DNA from: Streptomyces sp. NBC_00234
Lineage (GTDB): Bacteria; Actinomycetota; Actinomycetes; Streptomycetales; Streptomycetaceae
Direction: 5' to 3'
NCBI RefSeq assembly: GCF_036195325.1
Contig: NZ_CP108101.1
Location: 868,001 to 932,000 of the forward strand
DNA: 64,000 bases
Notes under the pieces: generated by a model
The model's input: only the letters and a program-made list of their open reading frames with translations
The model's database searches: none
Told to the model about the DNA's origin: nothing
Shown: positions 8,624 through 17,362 of the stretch, one piece after another
How positions within the stretch are numbered: position 1 is the first letter of the stretch
Layout: every line of letters starts with the position of its first letter
Made by a program: the position numbers and the translations under genes

Positions 8624-9682
8624 TCAGTTCGTGGCGTCGCGCAGCATGGAGCCGCGCTGTCCGGGGCGGCGGTTGGGCACCATGCCGAGCCGCGCCAGGG
8701 TCTCGTCGGCGTCCGCGTACCATTCGCCGATCCGGTAGATCCGCTTGGCGTCCTGCCCGGTGGCGACCTCACGGCCCAGCGCATCGGCGATCCGGACCAT
8801 CTGCTCGACCTGCTCGACGGACGACATCCGCTCGCCCTTGCGCTGCCACAGGTTGTCCTCGTTGCCCACCCGCACGTGCGCACCGAGGGCGATGCCGACC
8901 GCGCCCATCGGCGCCACCGCGCGCATGGATGCCTCGATGGTGAGCACGGCGCCGTCCGGGACGCGGCGGATGAACTCGACCAGGTCGGCGGGGTGCCGAC
9001 CGGCGAACCCACCGCCGATGGCGACGTAGTTCAGCACCAGCGGTCCGCTGTAGATGCCCTTGCGGATCAGCCGTTCCACGGTCTCCAGCTGTGCCATGTT
9101 GGCGAGTTGGAAGTGCGGCTGGACGTCCTTGGCCCGGAGCCGCTCGAGGTGTTCGAGATAGAAGTCCGGCCCGGCCTCGACCACCATGTCCCGGTATGCC
9201 TTGTAGTACGCCGGCTTGGCGATCGAGGTGCCCTCGATGTCCTCGTCGTCGAAGAGCTCGACGATGTTCATCTGGTTGGTGTTGATCGCGATCGTCACCT
9301 GGTCGGGCCTGGGGGTGATCTCGGCCAGCATGTGGCGGGTGTCGTAGCTGAGCCACTTGGCGTCTCCGCCCTCGTCCTCGGGGGCGAAGGAGATGGATCC
9401 GCCGATCTGCAGGACCATGTCCGGCACGGCCTCGCGCAGCCGGGCCATCAGCTCGTTGAACATGGAGAGGCGCTTGGAGCCGTGGCCGTCCAGCTCGCGT
9501 ACATGGATGTGCAGCACCGTGGCGCCGGCGTTGTAGCAGTCGACGGCCGCCTGCACATGCTCGTCCATGGTGAGCGGGAGGTCGTCGGCGTCACCGGGCA
9601 GCCACTCCGGCCCGTAGGGCGCGGCCTGGATGACCAGCTTCTCCTGGTTCTCCGGGTACAGGGAGTCGTCGAAGAAATGCAT
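8624..9682 (-). CDS. BKACE family (3-keto-5-aminohexanoate cleavage-type, former DUF849) enzyme
   Basis: 352 residues. The zinc-binding HIH pair sits at 58-60 (TVLHIHVRE) and the C-terminal GALGAHVRVGNEDN-type region is present as LGAHVRVGNEDNLW, both hallmarks of beta-keto acid cleavage enzymes. Known members exchange a beta-keto acid with acetyl-CoA to give acetoacetate and a new acyl-CoA. The ATG at 9682 has AAAGGAG about 7 nt upstream. It is the first gene of the minus-strand block and is followed closely by the oxidoreductase. With acetoacetate-CoA ligase downstream, the module would convert both products to CoA thioesters. Side-chain specificity is not evident to me; typical lengths are nearer 275-310, so this one has extra segments. 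Confidence 0.9.
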   Translation of the reverse strand: MHFFDDSLYPENQEKLVIQAAPYGPEWLPGDADDLPLTMDEHVQAAVDCYNAGATVLHIHVRELDGHGSKRLSMFNELMARLREAVPDMVLQIGGSISFAPEDEGGDAKWLSYDTRHMLAEITPRPDQVTIAINTNQMNIVELFDDEDIEGTSIAKPAYYKAYRDMVVEAGPDFYLEHLERLRAKDVQPHFQLANMAQLETVERLIRKGIYSGPLVLNYVAIGGGFAGRHPADLVEFIRRVPDGAVLTIEASMRAVAPMGAVGIALGAHVRVGNEDNLWQRKGERMSSVEQVEQMVRIADALGREVATGQDAKRIYRIGEWYADADETLARLGMVPNRRPGQRGSMLRDATN

Positions 9683-10016
9683 GGTCCATCTCCTTTGTGG
9701 GGCGGGCTTCTGTCGGTCGGTGCGTTCACCCGCTGCCCGCGGCGCTGCCTGCGGCGTGGTGCCAGAAGGGCAGGCGAGATGCGGGGGCGAGGGCGCTGAA
9801 GGGATTCCCGGGGTCGCCGATCGCTCGGATACGATCAGCGGGCGGTGTGGAGGGATCACGCGGCGTCGGGCAGGGATTCCTGCTCGTCCTCGTGGGCCGA
9901 CCATGTCCCTTGCGGTAATCCCACGTTAAGGGCGGGTTACGGGACGCGCTTGACCGAAAGTGACAGAAGACTTGACGCTTGGGGACACGCCCGGGCTCGC
10001 GCCCGGCCGCCTCCCG
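9683..10016. promoter_or_regulatory. 334-bp intergenic region: promoter of the BKACE block with candidate AraC box
   Basis: No coding feature is supported here. Near its centre-right it contains CTTGAC-N3-AAGTGACA at 9949-9965 and a second CTTGAC at 9971-9976, a 22-bp offset. The same 17-bp box, inverted, occurs in the AraC/TauD intergenic region at 11083-11099. This suggests a binding site for the adjacent AraC-type regulator controlling the BKACE block. Confidence 0.5.
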
Positions 10017-11039
10017 TCAGTCCTCGCCCGGGCGCCGCTGCACGGTCCCGCGGACTCGCCACTCCCTGGGACTACAGCCGAACCGCTCGCGGAACCAGCG
10101 CGAGAAGGCGCTCGGTGCGGAGAATCCCAGCAGTCCGGAGATCTCCGTGAACGATCGGCGTGGGTTCGCGACGAGTTGTTCCGCGAGCTGGATGCGTGTC
10201 GCGTTCAGAACCGAGGAGAACGTCTCGCCCGAGACCGCCAGATGCCGGTGGACCGTCCTCCGGTCGACGCCGAGGCTGTCCGCGACCTGCTCGATCGAAC
10301 AGCGCCCGGTGGGCAGCAGGACTTCGATCAGCTCGCTCACGCGGTCCAGCACGGTGGTGTCCCTGGACACCGCGATGGACTCGAAGTACTGCCGGGCGTA
10401 GGTCCGCAGCAGCGGGTCCGACATGGGGTTGGGTGCCTTGAGATCGCTGGCGTAGAAGACGATCCCGTTGAATTCCCGCCCGAATTCCACCACGGGGCCG
10501 AAGACGCGCCGGTGGGTGGCGATATCCGCCGGCGCGTCGTGGGTGAAGCACACGGACAGCGGTTGCCACCGGTCACCGAGAAAGCTGCGGAGCACGCCGT
10601 GGAAGGCCCCCACGGCCAGCTCGGTGGCCTGACGGGTGGACATGGCCTCACCCACTTCGAGGCTCACCTTGAGGGTGGCCAGGCCGCTCGCCTCGGAGAG
10701 CCGGCTGTGGAGCATCTCGTTGTACATGTACTCGTGGCGGACGAGGAGTTCGAGGGCGCTGCGGACATCGGGCTCGTCGCGCAGGACCAGACTGATCGGG
10801 CCGAGATTGGACACGCGGCGTCGCTCGGCGAGGAGCAGGCCGAAGTCCTCTCGATGCGAGGACGCCGCCGAGCGTTCGAGCAACTCGATGACCGCCGCGC
10901 CGGGGATCCACCGGTCCGGGACCGCGAGGCCGACGGGGTCCAGGCCCACGCGCTTCATCAGGGCCCGGGGATCGAGACCGAGCGACTGGCTGACCTCGAC
11001 ATAGCTGCTCAGCGCTGCATTGCGGACAAGAGGCTTCAT
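10017..11039 (-). CDS. AraC-family transcriptional regulator (Arabinose_bd/OruR type)
   Basis: 340 residues. The N-terminal 190 residues resemble the AraC-type arabinose-binding-like ligand domain of OruR/GbdR-like regulators. The C-terminal 100 residues hold two helix-turn-helix units, with SIEQVADSLGVDRRTVHRHL and a second ending in FSRWFRERFGCSPREWR, the standard AraC tail. The ATG at 11039 has TGGAG upstream. It sits exactly between the minus-strand BKACE block and the divergent TauD-like/acyl-CoA ligase pair. A shared 17-bp sequence is found on both of its flanks, so it is the likely activator of the island in response to a pathway substrate. Confidence 0.9.
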   Translation of the reverse strand: MKPLVRNAALSSYVEVSQSLGLDPRALMKRVGLDPVGLAVPDRWIPGAAVIELLERSAASSHREDFGLLLAERRRVSNLGPISLVLRDEPDVRSALELLVRHEYMYNEMLHSRLSEASGLATLKVSLEVGEAMSTRQATELAVGAFHGVLRSFLGDRWQPLSVCFTHDAPADIATHRRVFGPVVEFGREFNGIVFYASDLKAPNPMSDPLLRTYARQYFESIAVSRDTTVLDRVSELIEVLLPTGRCSIEQVADSLGVDRRTVHRHLAVSGETFSSVLNATRIQLAEQLVANPRRSFTEISGLLGFSAPSAFSRWFRERFGCSPREWRVRGTVQRRPGED

Positions 11040-11067
11040 GGGCGCACTCCAGGGGGGCTCTGTCCCC

Positions 11068-11099
11068 AAGTGATAAGTGAGATGTCACTTCACGTCAAG
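11068..11099. promoter_or_regulatory. Divergent regulatory region: AAGTGA repeats and inverted AraC box
   Basis: Between the AraC start (11039) and the TauD-like start (11222). It contains AAGTGAT repeated in tandem at 11068-11080, a palindrome AAGTGA-GATG-TCACTT at 11075-11090 and, on the minus strand, CTTGAC-GTG-AAGTGACA at 11099-11083. That box matches 14 of 17 positions of 9949-9965; the three differences are all in the N3 spacer. It is a good candidate operator for autoregulation and for control of the plus-strand genes. Confidence 0.55.
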
Positions 11100-11221
11100 T
11101 AACGGATCACGTGGTGACCTAGCGTTGCACCACCGCAGTGGAACTCTCCGCCTGGACGCGGCGACCCGGCCGGTCGGAAATCCAGCGGACCACACCCTCG
11201 CAGATGACCAAGGGGGCCACC

Positions 11222-12241
11222 ATGGAAAACGTGATCAACACACTGCGTCGGCCCCATTCCGGGCCGGCCGTGTGGAAAGGGCCGGAGCTGGCCGACTCGG
11301 GAGAATGGGTCCTACGGCTCTCACCTGCGCAGATCGACGAACTCGACAGGGCTCTGCACGCGGTGCACGAGCAGAGCCTTCCCCTGTTGAAGGTCACAGC
11401 CGGTGACTTTCCGCTGCCTACGCTGGCCGGTGAGCTGGAGCGCATCGCTGACGTACTGGAGAACGGACGGGGCTTCGTACTCGTCAAACGCATTCCGGTC
11501 GAGCGTTACGGGCAGGCCGCGGCGAGCACGATCTTCTGGGGACTGGGACGCCATCTCGGGACACCGGTCTCACAGAACGCGTCGGGCCATATGCTCGGCC
11601 ATGCCCGGGACACCGGCCGTAGCCTGGCGGACCCGGCGACGCGCGGATATCAGACCCGCGCCGGCCTGCCCTTTCACACCGACGGTTCCGATGTCCTCGG
11701 ACTTCTGTGCCTGCGAGGGGCGCGCTCCGGCGCGCGGAACGCCGTCGTCAGCTCGGCAGCGGTCCACAACGCCGTCCTGGCGCGGCGGCCGGATCTGGTC
11801 GAGCGGCTGTATCACACCCATTTCTTCGATCGCCGGGAAGAGCACGCCCCCGATGACCTCCCGTACACCGCGCTGCCGCTCGCGTCCTGGAGCCGGAGCA
11901 GGCTGAGCATGCGCTACAACCGCTGTTATCTGGAGTCCGCGCAGCGCTTTCCCGGCGTTCCCCGCCTCGACCCGAAGGACAGGGAACTGTTCGACCTCGT
12001 CGACGCATTGGCGGAGTCACCGGAATTCCGGCTCGATATCGACTTCGAGGTCGGCGACCTGCTGTTCGTGAACAACCACACCGTTCTTCATTCCCGTACC
12101 GGGTACGAGGACTTCGCCCAGCCCGACCTGAAGCGCCACGTCCTACGGCTGTGGCTGTCCGTGGGGCAGGGAGGCGGCGGGGTCTCCCCTCGCGACATCG
12201 TCGGGACACAGAATTCCGCGCGTCTCCGCCACCTCCGGTGA
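11222..12241 (+). CDS. TauD/TfdA-like (clavaminate-synthase-like) dioxygenase
   Basis: 339 residues of the clavaminate synthase-like/TauD fold, distinct from the enzyme at 6582. Iron ligands are His152 and Asp154 in PFHTDGSD and the distal His290 in NNHTVLHSR; Arg309 in HVLRLWL is the likely 2-oxoglutarate ligand. The sequence LFVNNHTVLHSRTGYED is characteristic of TauD-like proteins in secondary-metabolism and catabolic loci. The ATG at 11222 has a GGGGG ribosome-binding site 5 nt upstream, better than the ATG at 11204. It is divergent from the AraC gene and 46 bp ahead of the acyl-CoA ligase gene, forming a two-gene operon. It probably hydroxylates a second position of the pathway substrate. 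Confidence 0.88.
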   Translation: MENVINTLRRPHSGPAVWKGPELADSGEWVLRLSPAQIDELDRALHAVHEQSLPLLKVTAGDFPLPTLAGELERIADVLENGRGFVLVKRIPVERYGQAAASTIFWGLGRHLGTPVSQNASGHMLGHARDTGRSLADPATRGYQTRAGLPFHTDGSDVLGLLCLRGARSGARNAVVSSAAVHNAVLARRPDLVERLYHTHFFDRREEHAPDDLPYTALPLASWSRSRLSMRYNRCYLESAQRFPGVPRLDPKDRELFDLVDALAESPEFRLDIDFEVGDLLFVNNHTVLHSRTGYEDFAQPDLKRHVLRLWLSVGQGGGGVSPRDIVGTQNSARLRHLR

Positions 12242-12287
12242 CTGTCAGCGCCGACACCCCGCCAACCCAGCCCGAAGAGGAAACGAC

Positions 12288-13793
12288 ATGGACAACCTCG
12301 CCGCACTCCTGACGAAGTCCGCCCGGTCGGACGGCGACCGCGTCGCCGTTCGCCAGGACGACATCGCCCTCACCTACGGCCAACTCAACGACGCGAGTGC
12401 CCGGTTCGCCACCCTGCTGCGGAGCAAGGGGGCACGGCCGGGCGATCGCATCGCGTTGGTCATGCCCAACGTCGCCTGGTTCCCGGTGGCGTACTACGGC
12501 ATCCTCCGTTGCGGTGGCGTGGTCGTACCGATGAATCCGCTGTTGAAGGCGCGTGAAGTCGGGTTCGTCCTCCGGGATTCCGGTTCCCGGCTCGTGGTGA
12601 CATCCCCTGACTTCACGCACGAGGTCGAAGCAGCCGCGGCGGAAGCCGGGGTCGGCTGCCTGGTCACCGACACGACGACGTACGACGCCTCGGAGCAGGA
12701 CTCCGAAGGCATGTACCGGGTCGCCGACCGGGCGGCGGACGACACCGCCGTGATCCTCTACACGTCCGGCACGACAGGAACCCCCAAGGGGGCCGAGCTG
12801 ACCCACCGCAATCTGATGACCAACGCGGCCACCACGGCCGAGACGCTGCTCCACATCGGGCCGGACGACGTGCTGTTCGGGGGCCTGCCGCTGTTCCACG
12901 CCTTCGGGCAGACCTGCGCCCTCAACACCGCCGTCGCTGCGGGCGCCACCCTGACCTTGTTGCCGCGGTTCGAGCCGGCCAGGGCGCTGGAGATCATGCA
13001 CCGGGACGGAGCCACCGTCTTTCTGGGCGTCCCCACGATGTACTCGGCCCTGCTCAGCAGCAAGGTTCGCGACGGGCACGGTCTCCCACGTCTGCGTCTG
13101 GCCGTTTCCGGCGGTGCTTCTCTGCCGGTCGAGGTACTGCACACCTTCGAACGGGAATTCGCCGTCACGGTACTGGAGGGCTACGGCCTCTCGGAGACTT
13201 CACCGGTCGCTTCGTTCAATCCTCCGGACCAGCCGCGCAAGGCCGGCTCGATCGGCCTCCCGATCCGCGGTGTCGAACTCAAACTCGTGGCCGACGACGG
13301 CACTTCGGTGGCTCCGGGCGAGGTGGGCGAGATCGCGATCCGGGGCGAGAACGTGATGAGGTGCTATTGGAACCGTCCGGAGGAGACCGCGGAAGCCGTC
13401 CGGGACGGGTGGTTCCACAGCGGTGATCTCGCCCGTGTCGACGACGACGGCTATTACTTCGTCGTCGACCGGAAGAAGGACCTCATCATCCGTGGCGGAT
13501 ACAACGTCTATCCGCGCGAGATCGAGGAAGTGCTCTACGAACACCCGGCCGTCGCGGAAGCCGCGGTCGTCGGCGTGCCGCACGGGATCCACGGGGAGGA
13601 GATAGCCGCTGTCGTCACTCTGCGGGACGGTTCCCGGGTCACCACCGACGAGATTCGCGACCATGTCAAACAGCGGGTGGCTGCGTACAAGTACCCACGG
13701 ATCGTCACCTTCACCGACGCGCTCCCCAAGGGCGCAACGGGCAAGATCCTCAAGCGGGAGATCGTCGTCGAGCAGAAGGCTCCCAGGGACTGA
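12288..13793 (+). CDS. Class I acyl-CoA ligase (long-chain-fatty-acid-CoA ligase-like)
   Basis: 501 residues of the ANL superfamily: P-loop YTSGTTGTPKG at 158-168, A5 GYGLSETSP, A8 hinge DRKKDLIIRGGYNVYPREIEE and the catalytic Lys486 in LPKGATGKILKRE. It activates a carboxylic acid to its acyl-CoA using ATP. The ATG is preceded by GAAGAGGAAA. The N-terminus begins directly with the adenylation domain and there is no membrane anchor. In the island it could activate the hydroxylated or cleaved acid product; annotation as long-chain ligase by similarity does not prove chain length. It converges with the CMD-like gene, 22 bp away. Confidence 0.9.
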   Translation: MDNLAALLTKSARSDGDRVAVRQDDIALTYGQLNDASARFATLLRSKGARPGDRIALVMPNVAWFPVAYYGILRCGGVVVPMNPLLKAREVGFVLRDSGSRLVVTSPDFTHEVEAAAAEAGVGCLVTDTTTYDASEQDSEGMYRVADRAADDTAVILYTSGTTGTPKGAELTHRNLMTNAATTAETLLHIGPDDVLFGGLPLFHAFGQTCALNTAVAAGATLTLLPRFEPARALEIMHRDGATVFLGVPTMYSALLSSKVRDGHGLPRLRLAVSGGASLPVEVLHTFEREFAVTVLEGYGLSETSPVASFNPPDQPRKAGSIGLPIRGVELKLVADDGTSVAPGEVGEIAIRGENVMRCYWNRPEETAEAVRDGWFHSGDLARVDDDGYYFVVDRKKDLIIRGGYNVYPREIEEVLYEHPAVAEAAVVGVPHGIHGEEIAAVVTLRDGSRVTTDEIRDHVKQRVAAYKYPRIVTFTDALPKGATGKILKREIVVEQKAPRD

Positions 13794-13815
13794 ACCGGCC
13801 GGATCGCGGAAGCGG

Positions 13816-14196
13816 TCACTCACCGGCGGGGTGCCGCTGCTCGTGGGCGGAGAGTTCCTCGGCGAGGATCGGAACCCCCATGTTGCAGGCGTGAATGCCG
13901 AGCACGGTGGTCAGCTTGAGCACTTCGAGGATCTCTTCCCGGGTCACGCCGAGCTCCAACGCGGCTCGTATATGGCGCCTGACCCCGGGCGAGTACATAT
14001 GGGTGGAGGCGGCATCCACGGCAATGCACAACAGCTCCACGACCTTCGGCTCCAGCACCCCGTTCCTCCAGGGCATCGTTGCCGTGTTCATGAACTCCTC
14101 GGTCCACTCGGGATCCCATGCGTACAACTGGTCCCACAGCGGATTCCAGCTGCCGTTCGCCCGCATCCGGCCAACGGTTGTCGAAGAACTCTCCAT
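13816..14196 (-). CDS. Carboxymuconolactone decarboxylase (CMD/AhpD-like) family protein
   Basis: 126 residues of all-helical CMD fold: LEPKVVELLCIAVDAASTHMYSPGVRRHIRAALELGVTREEILEVLKLTTVLGIHACNMG. The central helix has one cysteine (ELLCIAVD) but no CxxC pair, so AhpD-type peroxidase chemistry is unlikely; a gamma-carboxymuconolactone decarboxylase-like or unknown role is possible. GAAGG precedes the ATG at 14196. It converges on the acyl-CoA ligase gene and may be part of the catabolic island or an independent single gene. Confidence 0.82.
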   Translation of the reverse strand: MESSSTTVGRMRANGSWNPLWDQLYAWDPEWTEEFMNTATMPWRNGVLEPKVVELLCIAVDAASTHMYSPGVRRHIRAALELGVTREEILEVLKLTTVLGIHACNMGVPILAEELSAHEQRHPAGE

Positions 14197-14636
14197 GGTG
14201 TGCCCTTCCCCAGCAGGAGTGGATCGACGGCAACACTAGGCTTCTGGGGCTCCCGTGACTTGACCTCAGGGGGCAGGTGATGTGCCACTTCGAGACATCG
14301 TCGGCGAGGGCTCAGGGGATCTAGGGTCTTTCGTTTGGATCAGGCCGGATCAGGGAGCGGGGTCTGGTGTGGGCAGCTGCAAGGCGGAGGAGGGAGTCGA
14401 CGCGGAGCGTCGGCGACCGACGACAACGCCGGAGGGGGCCCCTCCCTGCTCGAGCGAAGCCGAGAGCTCGGGGGAGCGCGCGCCAAGGCACGCGAGCCCG
14501 GCATGATCCAAACGAGAGGCCCTAGTTACCGTCTCGCCGTTCTGCGAGCCGGCCCAGCAGTCCGCCGGCTTGAGCTCGTTCTGACGCCCGGCCAGGAGTA
14601 CCCCCAGTGCCGCCGGCGCCCAGGCCCTCGATCGGG
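14197..14636. other. 440-bp non-coding region carrying a MITE-like insertion
   Basis: No protein-coding gene is supported. The first ~120 bp are the promoter side of the CMD-like gene, 14321-14525 is the inverted-repeat element described separately, and the last ~110 bp precede the stop of the C45 gene. Confidence 0.6.
14321..14525. mobile_element. MITE-like element with 19-bp terminal inverted repeats, CTAG flanked (long copy)
   Basis: A 205-bp non-coding element. The left arm GGGTCTTTCGTTTGGATCA (14324-14342) and the reverse complement of the right arm (14504-14522) match at 17 of 19 positions. CTAG lies at both edges (14321-14324 and 14522-14525), the YTAR-type target used by IS5-family elements. 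The interior has GC-rich hairpins near 14400-14430 and 14440-14480 and no open frame of note. A shortened copy of the same element lies at 50175-50241. No transposase with these ends is present in the window. Confidence 0.75.
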
Positions 14637-15737
14637 TCACGCCTGCAGCGAGCGCCACGGGCGGGTCATGCGTTCGGCGGGGGTGCCGTCGAGTACGCGG
14701 GCGGTGCGGGAGGCGGGGTCGAGGACCACGGTGGCCAGGCTCGCCCAGCGCCGGCCCGTCGGGGCGGTCATGTCGGGGAGGCAGGTCACCGGGGGCTCCC
14801 CCGGTCCGGTGACCAGCCGTTCGGTCAGTTCCTCGGCATGGTCGACGGGGTCCCGCGTGAGCCGGTCGCGGAGAAAGGCGTATCGCTGGCCCGAGTCGGG
14901 CTGGTAGAGCCAGGTCTTCTCGTGCGTGGACGGCACCGTGGTGAGGAAGTGGTTGGTGCGCAGATGTGTTCCCTCCTCCACTTCGGGAACCTCGAAGATG
15001 CCCACCGGGCTGAGGTCGAGAAGCACGGCGCTGTGTCTGTCGAAGAGGGTGAAGGATCCGGACGAGGTGAGCGGGGCGTCGTGCAGGATCTCCACCGCGT
15101 GCTCGCTGCACTCGGCCTCTTCGAGAACGAGGGCAGCGAGCACGTGCATCGGTATGCCGCCGACGCGGTCGTCCCGGTGGCCGAGGATGTTGAAGTGGAG
15201 GGCGAGTCCCGCGCTGTTCACGCCGATCTTGGCGAGGATGCCGTGTTCGGTGATGCCGACGTACCGGTGGTCGCCGCCGGCACTGTCGAGGGTGTGCCAG
15301 GAGGAACTGAGCTCGACGTGCCAGTCCCAGGTCTGCACGCCGATGCGGGTGGTGCTGCCGTCGGGCGTGCGGAGACGCCGCACGATGGTCGAGCACTCGC
15401 CGGGCGGGACACTACGGCTACGGGCGAGGATTTCGGTACGGGCGTTGAGCGCGGCGACCTGCCAGGCTTCGACCCGGGCCCCGTCGGCGACGCCCTCGAT
15501 CTGCTTGCGCAGGGCGGGGCGGAAGGCGCCGACGGCATCGAGTGCGCGGCAGGCGTCGTCGCGGACGGTTGCCGGTCCGATCCCGGCGAGGGTGAAGAGG
15601 CGGTCGTAGACGTCGAGGGTGCTGTGCAGACCGTCGGCGAGCTGCCGGCCCCGTGACCGTCCGCGCAGGTACGGGTCGGTGGCGTCCGCGGTCACGTGCG
15701 GGCGGGCGTCGGGGCGGGCGTACGGTGCAGAGGTCAC
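14637..15737 (-). CDS. C45-family autoproteolytic acyltransferase/hydrolase (IAT-like, Ntn fold)
   Basis: 366 residues resembling peptidase family C45 (isopenicillin N acyltransferase-like Ntn hydrolases). The expected nucleophile is Cys115 in GECST, preceded by a pro-segment in which AALNARTEI is the typical helix. In the family, cleavage just before this cysteine exposes it as the N-terminal nucleophile. Downstream, GITEHGILAKIGVNSAGLALHFN and TNHFL are family-typical. The enzyme would hydrolyse or transfer an acyl group on an amide. The GTG start at 15737 overlaps the stop of the amidohydrolase gene as GTGA, so it is the third gene of the permease operon. The substrate is unknown; the context suggests scavenging of an N-acylated compound. 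Confidence 0.85.
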   Translation of the reverse strand: MTSAPYARPDARPHVTADATDPYLRGRSRGRQLADGLHSTLDVYDRLFTLAGIGPATVRDDACRALDAVGAFRPALRKQIEGVADGARVEAWQVAALNARTEILARSRSVPPGECSTIVRRLRTPDGSTTRIGVQTWDWHVELSSSWHTLDSAGGDHRYVGITEHGILAKIGVNSAGLALHFNILGHRDDRVGGIPMHVLAALVLEEAECSEHAVEILHDAPLTSSGSFTLFDRHSAVLLDLSPVGIFEVPEVEEGTHLRTNHFLTTVPSTHEKTWLYQPDSGQRYAFLRDRLTRDPVDHAEELTERLVTGPGEPPVTCLPDMTAPTGRRWASLATVVLDPASRTARVLDGTPAERMTRPWRSLQA

Positions 15738-17362
15738 GGAGCACCTTCCTGGGGCGTGTGGTGGAGGACGGAACCACCGACGATCGTGGCGAGGACGGGG
15801 TTGCCGGCCTGTTCCTCAGGGGTCAGGCCGAGGGGGTCGCGGGCGAATACGGTGAGGTCCGCCAGGTAGCCGGGGGCGATCCGGCCGAGCTGGTCGGCGG
15901 CGCCCGCGGCGACGGCGGGTGCCCGGGTCATCCCCGCATAGGCTTCCCGGGCGCTGATGCGCTGGCCGGGTTGGACGGGTGCGGTCATCGGCTGGTCCAC
16001 GGGCCGACGCAGCTGCGCGTCGGAGAGGGCGATGCGCGGGTCGCCGATACCGATGGGCCAGTCGGATCCGAGGGCGACGACGGCACCGTGGTCGAGCAGG
16101 TCGCGCGTGCGCCAGCCATGGGCGGCCCGCTGCGGCCCGATCCGGTGGGACCAGTTGTCGCTCTGGTCGGCCCTGGTCATGCGGGTTGCGTGCACGGGCT
16201 GAAGGCCGGCGACGACGCCGAGGGCGGCGAAGCGGGGAAGAAGGTCGTCGGGAATCGACTCGATGTGCTCGATCCGGTGGGGGGCGGATGCCGCGTGGCC
16301 GGTCTCCTCGATGACGTCGAGGGCGGTGCGTACCGCCCGGTCGCCGATGGCGTGCGTAACGGTGGGGATCCCACGCTCGGTGAAGAACCGGATGGCCTCG
16401 CGGTAGCGTTCCATGTCCTTCCACAGGGGGCGGCGGTTCTGTCCGAAGACATCGGGGTGCTCGAACCAGGCGGAGCCGTTGTCAGCGGTGCCGTCCAGCA
16501 TGAACTTGGCGCCCGCGACGTTCCAGCGGCGCCCGGCGAGGCCCTGTTGGGTGGCGACCGTCTCCCAGACACTCCGCGTGGAGTCGGCGGGAACGAGCGG
16601 TGAACAGCGCACGCGCAGCGGCAGGTCCCCGTTCTCCTCGATGCTCCGGTAGACGTCTTCGGACGGTGCGGTGAAGTCCAGTGCGTGCAGCCCGGTGAGG
16701 CCCGTGGCCGCGAAGGCGCGTAGCCGGTTGCCGACGTGCTGGGCCGCGACGGGAAGCGGTACGTCGGGGTAGTGGGCGAAGACGAGTTCCATGGCCTGGA
16801 GTTCAAGGACGAAGCCGGTGGGCCGGCCGTCGGGGCCGACGACGATCTCGGATGCGTCGTCGAAGGTCTCCGCGCCGGTGAGGCCGATGTGGCGGACCGC
16901 GGCGGGGCTGACCACGAGGGCGTGCGCGTCACGCGTCATGAGGGAGATGGGCACACCGGGAAAGCGTCGCTCCAGCGAGTGACCGTCGGGTTCCCCGCCG
17001 AAGACGTTCACGTCGAGGTCGAATCCGGTCACCCACGACGCGGGGCCCTGGTCCGCAAGTCGCCGCGCTATCCGTAGGTGCACCTCGTCGAGGGTGGTCG
17101 CTCCGCCGAGGTCGAGGCCGGTTCCGACCTCGATGGCACCCCACACCGGGTGGGCGTGGGCGTCGGTCAGGCCCGGGGTGAGGGTCGCCCCGGGGAAGTC
17201 GAGCACTTCGGTGGTGTTCCCCTCCCAGTGGCGCAGGACGTGGTCCCCGCCCACGGCGACGATCCGGCCGTCATGGATGGCCACCACGGTGGCCGTGGCT
17301 GCAGCGGGTACGGAGTCGAAGTTCTCCACCCGCGCGGCACGCACGATGAGGTCGGCGTTCAC
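15734..17362 (-). CDS. Amidohydrolase, YtcJ/Amidohydro_3 type
   Basis: 542 residues of the metal-dependent amidohydrolase superfamily: an N-terminal beta-sandwich piece, LTPGLTDAHAHP with His69 and His71, VTHAIGDRAV and HRIEHIE for further metal-binding histidines, and GSDWPIG with the catalytic aspartate. This is the YtcJ-like (N-substituted formamide deformylase-like) subgroup, which hydrolyses amides or lactams. The GTG at 17362 overlaps the permease stop as GTGA and defines the start; the long reading to 18040 is the permease gene in another frame. The protein has no signal peptide and is probably cytoplasmic, acting on the compound imported by the coupled permease. Confidence 0.9.
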   Translation of the reverse strand: MNADLIVRAARVENFDSVPAAATATVVAIHDGRIVAVGGDHVLRHWEGNTTEVLDFPGATLTPGLTDAHAHPVWGAIEVGTGLDLGGATTLDEVHLRIARRLADQGPASWVTGFDLDVNVFGGEPDGHSLERRFPGVPISLMTRDAHALVVSPAAVRHIGLTGAETFDDASEIVVGPDGRPTGFVLELQAMELVFAHYPDVPLPVAAQHVGNRLRAFAATGLTGLHALDFTAPSEDVYRSIEENGDLPLRVRCSPLVPADSTRSVWETVATQQGLAGRRWNVAGAKFMLDGTADNGSAWFEHPDVFGQNRRPLWKDMERYREAIRFFTERGIPTVTHAIGDRAVRTALDVIEETGHAASAPHRIEHIESIPDDLLPRFAALGVVAGLQPVHATRMTRADQSDNWSHRIGPQRAAHGWRTRDLLDHGAVVALGSDWPIGIGDPRIALSDAQLRRPVDQPMTAPVQPGQRISAREAYAGMTRAPAVAAGAADQLGRIAPGYLADLTVFARDPLGLTPEEQAGNPVLATIVGGSVLHHTPQEGAP

